Assembly (NCBI RefSeq): GCF_019104725.1
Contig: NZ_JAHRXF010000057.1
Location: 1-36,841 of the forward strand
Direction: 5' to 3'
DNA: 36,841 bases
Origin: Streptomyces corallincola
GTDB lineage: Bacteria > Actinomycetota > Actinomycetes > Streptomycetales > Streptomycetaceae
Below the pieces are notes generated by a model. That model searched no databases, had not been told where the DNA came from, and saw only the letters and a program-made list of their open reading frames with translations. Below are positions 24,749 to 31,907 of this stretch, piece by piece. A program made the position numbers and the translations under genes. Positions within the stretch are counted from its first letter, which is position 1; each line of letters opens with the position of its first letter.

Positions 24749-25037
24749 ATGTCGCACACCGGACAGTGGAGCGTGGCGTCTCCACCTCTTCGAAGACGAC
24801 GACGGGACAACGAAGGCACACGTCACGCTGGACACCGGCACCACGGCGCTCACCGGGCACGGAACCGCGCACTGCAACCCGGTGGACACGAACGTGCCGG
24901 ACACCGGCGACGAACTGGCGGCGGGGAGGGCCATGCACAACCTCGCCCACCAATTACTGAACGCCGCCGATCGCAACGTTCAAGGCATGGCGGCGTCCCG
25001 GCCCGGCACCCCTCAGGCCGCTGGATGGCCCGCGTGA
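24749..25037 (+). pseudogene. DUF1876 (Rv1738-like) gene with one frameshift
   Basis: ATG 24749 opens MSHTGQWSV, then one extra base around 24774-24778 shifts to LHLFEDDDGTTKAHVTLDTG, HGTAHCNPVDTNVPDTGDEL and AMHNLAHQLLNAADRNVQGM, ending at 25037. This is the complete DUF1876 fold of about 90 residues. Rv1738 of M. tuberculosis, a DosR-induced protein resembling ribosome hibernation factors in fold, belongs to this family. A start site with GGGGAGAGAACG is intact, so a single base separates it from a working gene. Confidence 0.75.
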
Positions 25038-25049
25038 CCCCCGACGGGC

Positions 25050-25724
25050 TCAACTGTCGCTGGACGCATCCCGCGAGTCGTCCTTCCGGTAGGAGAGATT
25101 CCCAGACACCGACACCACGCCGTCGACGCCGCGGCACAACTGCTCGATGACGGGAATCAGACTCTTGTACTCGGCTATGCCCGCGAGCGTCACCCGCCCG
25201 TCGCGCACCTCCGCGCTCACGTCCCGTGGATCGAGCCCCAAGGTACGCCGCAGCAGGTCGCTGGTGATCTCCTCGCGGATGGCCTCGTCACGGCGGAGGA
25301 AGACCCGCAGCAGATCACCGCGGCTGACGACGCCCAGGAGCCGGTCCGTCTCGTCCACCACAGGCAGTCGTTTGACGTGCTGGGTCTCCATGAGGCGGGC
25401 GGCCTCGACCACGGTCCACTCCGGACGTGCGCAGACCGCGGGAGCGGACATCAGTTCCTCGGCACGAGAGCCCTCGGCCTTGGCCCGTTCCCAGGCCTCC
25501 AGGTGGGGTATGGGTGTCCTGCCCGACGGATCGGCCTGGTCGGCGCTCTTGCGGAGCAGGTCGGCCTCGGACACCACACCCAGTGGACGGTCCAGCTCAT
25601 CCACCACGGGCACGGCGGTGACATCGTTCTCCTCCAGGAGTCTGACGAGCTCCTTGAACGGCGTGTCACGCCGTGCCCGGACGACGTCCCGGCTCATGAG
25701 CTCCTCGACCGTTCGGTGGTGCAT
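25050..25724 (-). CDS. CBS-pair plus BON domain protein
   Basis: A 224-residue, more distant member of the CBS-BON group. CBS motif 1: VEELMSRDVVRARRDTPFKE and AVPVVDELDRPLGVVSEADL; CBS motif 2: LMSAPAVCARPEWTVVEAAR and VKRLPVVDETDRLLGVVSRG; BON: VSAEVRDGRVTLAGIAEYKS to GVDGVVSVSGNLSY. Start ATG 25724 follows GGGAGGCGCC. It is divergent from the DUF1918-XRE-PNPOx gene across 117 bp that contain a perfect palindrome. Confidence 0.85.
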   Translation of the reverse strand: MHHRTVEELMSRDVVRARRDTPFKELVRLLEENDVTAVPVVDELDRPLGVVSEADLLRKSADQADPSGRTPIPHLEAWERAKAEGSRAEELMSAPAVCARPEWTVVEAARLMETQHVKRLPVVDETDRLLGVVSRGDLLRVFLRRDEAIREEITSDLLRRTLGLDPRDVSAEVRDGRVTLAGIAEYKSLIPVIEQLCRGVDGVVSVSGNLSYRKDDSRDASSDS

Positions 25725-25761
25725 GGCGCCTCCCGGGGAACGTGCCTCCCACCTCGCGGAG

Positions 25762-25779
25762 ACGGGGCAGCCGCCCCGT
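25762..25779. promoter_or_regulatory. Palindrome between CBS-BON and DUF1918-fusion genes
   Basis: ACGGGGC-AGCC-GCCCCGT, 7-bp perfect arms with a 4-nt spacer. The layout is that of the DevR-type boxes with one symmetrical change in each arm (GGGGC/GCCCC). It lies 37 nt upstream of the CBS-BON start and 62 nt upstream of the fusion gene, suiting control of both. Confidence 0.45.
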
Positions 25780-25841
25780 GCGGCGGTGTGGCCCGCGTGG
25801 CAGGTTGGATACAACACCATTCTGAGGAGAGGGCGGCGATC

Positions 25842-26762
25842 ATGCGAGCTCACCTCGGCGATCAACTCGTCGTCGAAAGTCCGGCGACCGGCGCCGCAAG
25901 GCGCGACGGCGAAATCGTCGGACTGCATCACGAGGACGGAACTCCCCCCTACGACGTGCGCTGGTCGGACACGGACGAAGTGACACTCGTGTTCCCTGGG
26001 CCCGACGCCCACATCCACCATCTCGAACGCGAACAACCAGTGGCCACACGCGAACCCCTGCCGGACACACACCAGGCGGAGACCGTGCTCACCGCTCCGC
26101 GGTCGACCAGAGCAACCAATCCCGGCGACATCGGACGGCGCGTGGGGGTCGAACGCCGACGGCGAGGGCTGAGCCTGGTGGAAGCGGCGGGCCGTGCCGT
26201 GATGTCGCCCGACTACCTCGCCTACTTGGAGGACCAGCCCGCCGACCCGAGTCTTGCGACCCTCATCCGACTGGCCGACGCCCTGGGCACCACGGTCGCC
26301 GCGCTGCGTGGCGGAGGAATTGATCTTCCACCGGGTCAGGGCTATGCACTGCTGCACCCCCAGCTGCGGGACCTGGCCCCGGAGGAGTGCCACACCCTGT
26401 TGTCCACGCACGGGGTGGGGCGCGTCTCGGTGTTTGCGTCCGACTGCCGCCCGGCGGTCGTCCCGGTCAACTACGAGATCGTCGACGACGCCATCGTCTT
26501 CCGAACCGCGCCCGACTCCGTGGCCGCAGCGGCAGCGGAGACGGAGGTCGCCTTCGAGGTCGACCACGTCGACGACGCCTTGAGCCAGGGCTGGAGCGTG
26601 CTCGCCGTCGGCCCCGCCAGCGTGGTGACCGAGCCCGAGGCCGTACGCAGGCTCGCCCAGCGGGCCCACACCACCCCCTGGGCCGGTGGCGAGCGTGAGA
26701 TGTGGGTTTCGATCCGACCCACAAGCCTCACGGGCCGCCGGATCACTCCGCCTGATCAGTAG
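25842..26762 (+). CDS. DUF1918 / XRE helix-turn-helix / PNPOx-like fusion protein
   Basis: A 306-residue protein of three parts. Residues 1-61 are a full DUF1918 domain (MRAHLGDQLVVESPATGAAR; GEIVGLHHEDGTPPYDVRWS), the family of DosR-regulon protein Rv0569. Residues 96-156 are an XRE-type helix-turn-helix (IGRRVGVERRRRGLSLVEAA; LATLIRLADALGTTVAALRG). Residues 160-300 are a pyridoxamine-phosphate-oxidase-like flavin/heme barrel (LLSTHGVGRVSVFA; AVVPVNYEIVDDAIVFRTAP; PWAGGEREMWVSIRP). XRE-PNPOx proteins are known in Streptomyces and DUF1918 is usually a separate small protein; the join here is in frame with a Thr/Pro/Arg linker. A flavin- or heme-sensing regulator is a reasonable inference. ATG 25842 follows GAGGAGAGGG. 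Confidence 0.8.
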   Translation: MRAHLGDQLVVESPATGAARRDGEIVGLHHEDGTPPYDVRWSDTDEVTLVFPGPDAHIHHLEREQPVATREPLPDTHQAETVLTAPRSTRATNPGDIGRRVGVERRRRGLSLVEAAGRAVMSPDYLAYLEDQPADPSLATLIRLADALGTTVAALRGGGIDLPPGQGYALLHPQLRDLAPEECHTLLSTHGVGRVSVFASDCRPAVVPVNYEIVDDAIVFRTAPDSVAAAAAETEVAFEVDHVDDALSQGWSVLAVGPASVVTEPEAVRRLAQRAHTTPWAGGEREMWVSIRPTSLTGRRITPPDQ

Positions 26763-27012
26763 ACAATCACGGCTCACCCGCCCTGTGAGGTGAACCGGAG
26801 CGCCCACCCAACACCCACCGGGTTACTCGGCCGGGCAGGGTCGGACCGGGCTGGAGCGGGCGTGCTCATCACCTCCTCGGCGGTCATGCCCTCCGCCTTG
26901 GTCAGGTCGGACCGGCGTCGGATCCGCTCGAAGCGGGTCAGCTCACGGCCCCGGGACTCCTCCTTGGGCAGCAGGTCGGCCTCGGACACCACACCGACGA
27001 CCCGCCCCTCAT

Positions 27013-27741
27013 CACTGAGCCCCTTTCATTCTGAGTAGTTGCAGGTCAGCAGGGTGTGGACGGCCTGGACGACGGTGCCGACGCGTCGGGTGGAGCATCG
27101 GGCGGGGCGGAGGATGCGCCAGGACTTCAGTTCGACGAAGGCGCGTTCGCCGGGCGCTCCGAGCCGGGCGTGGTCGCGGTTGAACTGCTGGTAGTGATCG
27201 GGTTGTTCGCGGTGGGGGCAGTACGGGGTGCGGAAGGTGGCGCCGGCGCCTTGATGGGCGCGGTCGGCGAGGACGAGGATCTGCCGGGTGAGGCAGGCCT
27301 GGACGATGCCGTTGGAGCGGGCCGCGGTCAGATCGTGGGTGCGGCCCGGTGTTGCTCGGGAGAACCACAGCGGTGCTCCGTCGGGAAGGTCTCGTCGGCG
27401 TGGCGCCAGGCGGTGGCCTGGGATACCCCGAAACCCGCTCCGAGCTGTGAAGACGTCTCGTTCTTCCGCAGGTGCACCAGGGCGAGAAGTGCCTGGCCGA
27501 AGCAGCCGAGCTTGCGCCAACGTGTGTTGCGGGTTCGACGATGCTCGTGCAGCAGCCAGCGACATGCTCGACGAGCTCATGGGGGACGTCGAGCAGGGAG
27601 GACACGGAACCAACAGGGCCCCTTCGGTCGCCGGTGCGATGAGTGGAATCACCACCCCGACGACGAGGGGCCCTGCCTCGTCACCACACCCACTGACCAG
27701 CCCATTTCACCCTCCAGCACAGGATGAAAGAGGTTCACTGA
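27013..27741. repeat. 6-bp target-site duplication CACTGA flanking the insertion sequence
   Basis: CACTGA at 27013-27018 and 27736-27741 directly flank the element. Keeping one copy restores an uninterrupted CBS reading frame, which fixes both the element ends and the duplication length, although some insertion sequences of this type duplicate fewer bases and part of the match could be chance. Confidence 0.7.
27019..27735 (-). mobile_element. Degenerate IS5/DDE-4-type insertion sequence
   Basis: 717 bp bounded by imperfect inverted repeats: CCCCTTTCATTCTG inward from the left, CCTCTTTCATCCTG inward from the right. The minus-strand transposase relic begins VSSLLDVPHELVEHV near 27605, is frameshifted, has lost its middle with the first catalytic Asp, and continues PLWFSRATPGRTHDLTAARS, LVLADRAHQGAGATF (Asp) and GERAFVELKSWR (Glu) to HTLLTCNYSE, whose stop lies inside the left repeat. 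It is too short to move by itself. Confidence 0.8.
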
Positions 27742-27871
27742 CGACCGGCACGGCACTCACACGGCGCCCGTACATGACCCGCACGATCTCCTTGAAGCGC
27801 GCGTCGCGCCCGACGGCGACAGCGGGCGCGGTCATCACATCGCTCACGATGTGCGGAACAGCGAGATACAT

Positions 27872-28425
27872 GTCCTCAAGTCCTCGAAGGGTTCCGGAGC
27901 AGGTTGGCTCGGCCACTGCCTCGAGCATCACGGCGAGCGCACCCACCGCAGACCGGCCGGTGACCGACCAGTCCGGCCCAGTGGCGAGGGTGCCTTCGTT
28001 GGCAGGGGTTGAGGCCGCGCGGTGAATGCCCGGGGTGCTGGTGTACCGGGTGGTGGGGGTGGTCGTGTGGGTCGCTGTGGCCGTACCGAGGGAGAGGGGG
28101 GGCGAGGGTGCAGAGGGCGGTGGTGGCCAGGAGGGTGGCGGTTTCGCGGAGGGATGGGCGGTCGGGTGGAGGGGCCGGGTGCGGTGGGGCATGGGTCCTC
28201 CGATGGGGTGAAGTGGGATGTCGGGGGTCTCTCTTGTGGTGGACGTGCGGGGTGGCCGGGGATTGCGGGGCGGAGGCCGTGGACGTGATGTCGCGCGGCA
28301 GGCTGATCGTTACGGCAACTGCTCTGCCCGCTGGCTGACTTGGGCGGGGGGATCTCGGCCCTGTGCTTGGCTCGTGCCGTTTTCGGGCGTGTGCCCGTCT
28401 CCGGTACGAAGGGGTCGATGCAGTG
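27872..28425. other. Boundary region, 554 bp, no intact gene
   Basis: Holds the promoter side of the broken CBS gene, with a 10-bp palindrome ACCGGCCGGT at 27953-27962 but no consensus DevR-type box. On the minus strand from 28193, MPHRTRPLHPT, a signal-peptide-like LRETATLLATTALCTLA and SLGTATATHTTTPTTRYTST lie in different frames across a C-run, perhaps a frameshifted small exported protein. This is the border between the decayed island and the intact genes on the right. Confidence 0.3.
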
Positions 28426-28866
28426 ATGACGACAGCCGAGTGGTCAGGGCAGGTTTTCGGGCGGCCCGAGCCGTGTGTCGCTGAGCGGCTGGGGTTCGGG
28501 CCGGGGCACATCGTGCAGGAGATCGGGTACGACGACGACTGCGACGACGGGGTGCGCGGGGCCATCGAGGTCTTCACCGGGCGGGAGTTGGTCGATGAGG
28601 ACTACGAGAACGCCGTGGACGTCGTCCTGTTGTGGTGGCGCGAGGAGGACGGTGACCTCTTCGTCGAACTCGCGGATGTGGTGATCCCCCTCGTGCGCGG
28701 GGGTGCTGTCGTCCTGCTCACTCCAAAGGCCGGGTACTACGGGTGTCTTGAGCCCCGTGAGATCAGGGACGCCGCCCGGCAGGCGATGCTGACACCGGCC
28801 AAGTCCCTCGCTGTCGCGGCCGAGTGGGTGGGGACGCCGCTGCGGCTGGCCAAGGAGCTTCGGTAG
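28426..28866 (+). CDS. DUF3052 family protein
   Basis: A 146-residue acidic soluble protein: ERLGFGPGHIVQEIGYDDDC, FTGRELVDEDYENAVDVVLL, WWREEDGDLFVELADVVIPL and LTPKAGYYGCLEPREIRDAA. DUF3052 is almost universal in actinomycetes and has no established activity. Start ATG 28426 (GTG just before it is possible) with AAGGGG upstream. This looks like a diverged second copy rather than the housekeeping one, as several usual acidic positions differ. It is a single-gene unit on the intact side of the window. Confidence 0.75.
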   Translation: MTTAEWSGQVFGRPEPCVAERLGFGPGHIVQEIGYDDDCDDGVRGAIEVFTGRELVDEDYENAVDVVLLWWREEDGDLFVELADVVIPLVRGGAVVLLTPKAGYYGCLEPREIRDAARQAMLTPAKSLAVAAEWVGTPLRLAKELR

Positions 28867-28974
28867 GGGCGGAGGGGGGCGGGGGCCGCGCCGGTCGCCT
28901 TCGCATTCTTTCGTAGATTTATTCACTCGGTTTGCGAATCGACCGCCGAGTGCGGCGCGCGAGGTTAATCCTTC

Positions 28975-29000
28975 ACCCTGCACTGTGCACATTGCAGGGT
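28975..29000. promoter_or_regulatory. Operator-like inverted repeat upstream of the P450 gene
   Basis: ACCCTGCA-N10-TGCAGGGT, 8-bp perfect arms, with GTGCAC in the spacer. It lies 123 nt upstream of the P450 ATG in a 256-bp, relatively AT-rich gap (28867-29122). Size and symmetry suit a TetR-type or other dimeric repressor. No candidate regulator lies next to it. Confidence 0.4.
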
Positions 29001-29122
29001 GCCGCCCGGCGGAATCTCACATATTGGTCCGGCATGAATTCGGCCATGTCAGCCACGTATCAGCACCCATAATCAAGCTGATTTCCATTCGGATTCGCAT
29101 CCTCCGCGAAAGAAGGGAAATC

Positions 29123-30316
29123 ATGATCCACGTCGAAGCGGACCCGGCCCAGTGGCCTCTGCGGCGCACGTGCCCGTTGTCCCAGCCGCCGGCGCTCGCC
29201 GGGTTCCGTGAGGGGCCGCCGCGTGAAGTGCGGCTGCGCGGGGAGCAGCGGGCCTGGCTGATCAGCCGGTACGAGGACGTGCGCCTGGCGTTGGCCGAGC
29301 CCCGGCTGAGCGTTGATGACCAACACCCGAACTGGCCGAACCGGCTGCTGTTCCCGGTGCCGCCGAGGGCCGTGTCCTTCTGGCGGATGGACCCGCCCGA
29401 GCACGGTTTGTACCGGAAAATGGTCGCGCCCGAATTCACCGCGCGCCGCACGCAGGCACTCCGTCCGCTGATCGAGTCGATAACCGAGGAATTACTCGAC
29501 GGTATGGCCGGGAAGTCCGGTCCGGTCGATCTGCACTCGGCTTTCTCCTTGCCGCTCCCCTGCATCGTCATCGCCCGGATCTTCGGGGTACCGGACGAGG
29601 ACATGGCCGCGTTCAAGTCGATGACGAGTGCCGTGCTGAATCAGGCGGAACCGGAAAAGGCGGTCGAGGCGTTCGTGGCGACCACCGCGTATCTGGACCG
29701 GTTGGCGCGGGAACGGGAGGGTGCGCCGCGCGACGATCTGATCAGTCGGCTGGTGGTGAACCACGTGCGTACCGGGGAGTTGTCCCACGAGGATCTGGTG
29801 GCGTTGGTCCGGCTGATGCTGGTCGCCGGGCACGAGACGACCGCGAACCAGATCGCGCTCGGGGTGTTCACCCTGCTGGACCGGCCCGAGGTGCTCGCCC
29901 AACTCCGGGACGATCCGACCCTGTTGCCTAAAGTGGTGGACGAGATGCTGCGCTACTGGTCCATCGCGCAGGACAACGTGGTCCGGGTCGCCACCGAGGA
30001 GCTGGTCATCGGCGGTACGCGGGTGGCGGCGGGGGACGCCGTCGTCATCTCCATACCGGGCGCGAACCACGACGAGGAGGTGTTCGCCGGAGCCGCGGAC
30101 TTCGACGTCCACCGCGACAACGGCCGTCACCTGGCGTTCGGGCACGGTGCGCACTTCTGCCCCGGCGGACCGCTGGCCCGTACGGAGATCGAGATCGCGC
30201 TCGGGGCGGTCTTCCGGCGGTTCCCCGGACTGCGGCTGGCGGTTCCGCGCGAGGAGGTCGCGGCCAGCACGGACACGCTGGTGTACGGGCTGAAGAGTCT
30301 GCCGGTTGTCTGGTAA
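29123..30316 (+). CDS. Cytochrome P450
   Basis: A 397-residue soluble bacterial P450, resembling the CYP105 and related actinomycete groups. Oxygen-activation motif AGHETT at 235-240, ExxR at Glu274-Arg277 (EMLRYWS), and the heme loop FGHGAHFCPGG with the heme-ligating Cys346. It needs ferredoxin and reductase partners, not present here. Start ATG 29123 follows AGAAGGGAAAT. A glycosyltransferase follows after 142 nt on the same strand, so the pair may hydroxylate and then glycosylate the same small molecule, a natural product or a foreign compound. Confidence 0.9.
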   Translation: MIHVEADPAQWPLRRTCPLSQPPALAGFREGPPREVRLRGEQRAWLISRYEDVRLALAEPRLSVDDQHPNWPNRLLFPVPPRAVSFWRMDPPEHGLYRKMVAPEFTARRTQALRPLIESITEELLDGMAGKSGPVDLHSAFSLPLPCIVIARIFGVPDEDMAAFKSMTSAVLNQAEPEKAVEAFVATTAYLDRLAREREGAPRDDLISRLVVNHVRTGELSHEDLVALVRLMLVAGHETTANQIALGVFTLLDRPEVLAQLRDDPTLLPKVVDEMLRYWSIAQDNVVRVATEELVIGGTRVAAGDAVVISIPGANHDEEVFAGAADFDVHRDNGRHLAFGHGAHFCPGGPLARTEIEIALGAVFRRFPGLRLAVPREEVAASTDTLVYGLKSLPVVW

Positions 30317-30458
30317 GTCGGGCCGCTGCCCGCGAACTTGATGTGTACGTCGTACCGGTGCCCACGCCGACGTGGTGCCGGGGGCGGAGTGGTTCCGTGC
30401 CGGACCGGCCGGGTTTTCCGACGCGAGGGATCGCGTCCTGGTGGAAGGAGAGGGTGAC

Positions 30459-31742
30459 ATGAGGATCAGTGTGTCCACGGCGGGCAGCCGCGGGGACTTC
30501 GAGCCGTACGTGGCGCTGGCGCAGGGGCTGATCGGCGCCGGGCACGAGGTGGTGTTCGCGGCGCCGCGTGACGCGCGGCGGCTGGTCGCGGGGACGGACG
30601 CCGAGTTCGTGGAGATGGACCTGGAGGTGCGTGAGGTCTTCCGGTCCGAGGAGGGGCAGCGGTGGCTCGCGGCCGGTGACGCGGAGGCGTATCTCGCGGG
30701 CATCGCACGGATGTTGTCGCAGGCACGGCACACCGTGGGTGCCTCGGTGCTGGCGGCGGCCGAGGGCGCGGACCTGCTGGTGACCGGTGTGAACACCGAG
30801 GACTACGCGCTCGCCGTCGCCCAGGCGCACGGTACGCCGATCGTGCTCGGGCATCTGACGCCGTGGCTGCTGACCGACGAGTTCCCGCAGCCGCTGACCC
30901 CGCAGGCCGTGCCGGACGGGGTGCCCGCGCGCCAGTACCACCTGGAGACGCACCGGATGGCGGAGGAGGTGTACTGGCAGGGGAAACGGGACGACATCGA
31001 CGAGTTCCGGGGCTCGCTCGGGCTGCCGGGCGCTCCTTCGGCGGCGCTGACCTGGACGGTGGAGCTGGGGCTGCCCACGTTGCAGGCGTTCAGTGAGCAG
31101 GTCGTACCGCGTCCGCGTGACTGGGCGCCGCAGAACGCGGTCACCGGGTTCTGGCGGCTCCAGCCGGAGGTGCGGGAGCGGGTCGGGGAGGCGGTGGTGC
31201 CCGGTGGGCTGGCCGACTGGCTGGCGGACGGGCCGCCGCCGGTGTTCCTCGGGTTCGGCAGTATGCCGGTGCTGGACCCGGCGAAGCTGGTGGATCTGAT
31301 CGTGCGGGCGGCCGAGCGGACCGGGCTGCGGCTGCTCGTCGGGGTGGGCTGGTCCGACCTGTCGGGGCTCGGCGATGAACTGCCGGACGGCGTACGGCTG
31401 GTGGGGGCGGTCGATCACGACTGGCTGTTCCCGCGCTGCCGGGCCGTCGTGCACCACGGCGGTGCGGGCACGACCGCCGCCGGGCTGACGGCGGGGCTGC
31501 CCACCTGGATCTACACCGTCTTCAGCGATCAGCCGTTCTGGGGCGACCGGGTCGCCCGGCTGGGGGTGGGCGGGTACGCGAGCTTCCAGGACTTCGGGCT
31601 CGACCATCTCGTCGGCGTGCTGGGCGGTCTCGTCGCGGCGGACGTGCGGGAGCGGGCCGCCGCCGTCGGCGCCCGGCTGCGGGCGGAGGACGGGGTGGGC
31701 ACGGCGGTCGGGCTGATCGAGAAGGGGGTGGGGGCGGGCTGA
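30459..31742 (+). CDS. GT1/GT28-type glycosyltransferase (macrolide/UGT-like)
   Basis: A 427-residue GT-B glycosyltransferase. The N-terminal acceptor half opens MRISVSTAGSRGDFEPYVAL, the family's G-S-R-G-D motif. The C-terminal nucleotide-sugar half carries PPPVFLGFGSMPVLDPAKLV and HHGGAGTTAAGLTAGLPTWI (about residue 332), then FSDQPFWGDRVARLGVG. It transfers a sugar from an NDP-sugar to a lipid-like or polyketide acceptor. Start ATG 30459 follows GGAAGGAGAGGG. Probably forms a functional pair with the P450 upstream; no sugar-biosynthesis genes are nearby. Confidence 0.85.
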   Translation: MRISVSTAGSRGDFEPYVALAQGLIGAGHEVVFAAPRDARRLVAGTDAEFVEMDLEVREVFRSEEGQRWLAAGDAEAYLAGIARMLSQARHTVGASVLAAAEGADLLVTGVNTEDYALAVAQAHGTPIVLGHLTPWLLTDEFPQPLTPQAVPDGVPARQYHLETHRMAEEVYWQGKRDDIDEFRGSLGLPGAPSAALTWTVELGLPTLQAFSEQVVPRPRDWAPQNAVTGFWRLQPEVRERVGEAVVPGGLADWLADGPPPVFLGFGSMPVLDPAKLVDLIVRAAERTGLRLLVGVGWSDLSGLGDELPDGVRLVGAVDHDWLFPRCRAVVHHGGAGTTAAGLTAGLPTWIYTVFSDQPFWGDRVARLGVGGYASFQDFGLDHLVGVLGGLVAADVRERAAAVGARLRAEDGVGTAVGLIEKGVGAG

Positions 31743-31907
31743 GCGGGTGAGCCTGGCCGGTGGCCCCCCCCCGGAGTGTCCGGGAGGGCGGCCACCGGTC
31801 GTGCTGTGCGGGGGCGTGGATGTCGGCCGGGTGTATGGCGGTCCCGTCCGCGCGGAGGTGCGGACGGGACGGTGCCCCCGGTCAACTCCCGGTCGGTGTG
31901 CGGTGGT

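Larger units (their letters stand above)
26774..27871 (-). pseudogene. CBS-domain gene split by an insertion sequence and 3'-truncated
   Basis: The 5' part (ATG 27871, ribosome site GAGGAC) reads VPHIVSDVMTAPAVAVGRDA and RRVSAVPVVS up to 27742. The 3' part resumes at 27012 as DEGRVVGVVSEADLLPKEES, RRSDLTKAEGMTAEEVMSTP and then leaves the family near 26860, ending in unrelated residues at 26774. Between them is an insertion sequence flanked by CACTGA repeats; deleting the element and one repeat gives VPVVSDEGRVVG in frame. The gene was therefore a normal CBS-BON paralogue that suffered both an insertion and a loss of its second CBS motif and BON domain. Confidence 0.8.

Noticed and set aside
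30045..31607. 520-codon open frame on the minus strand
   Set aside because: Antisense of the P450 end and the glycosyltransferase.
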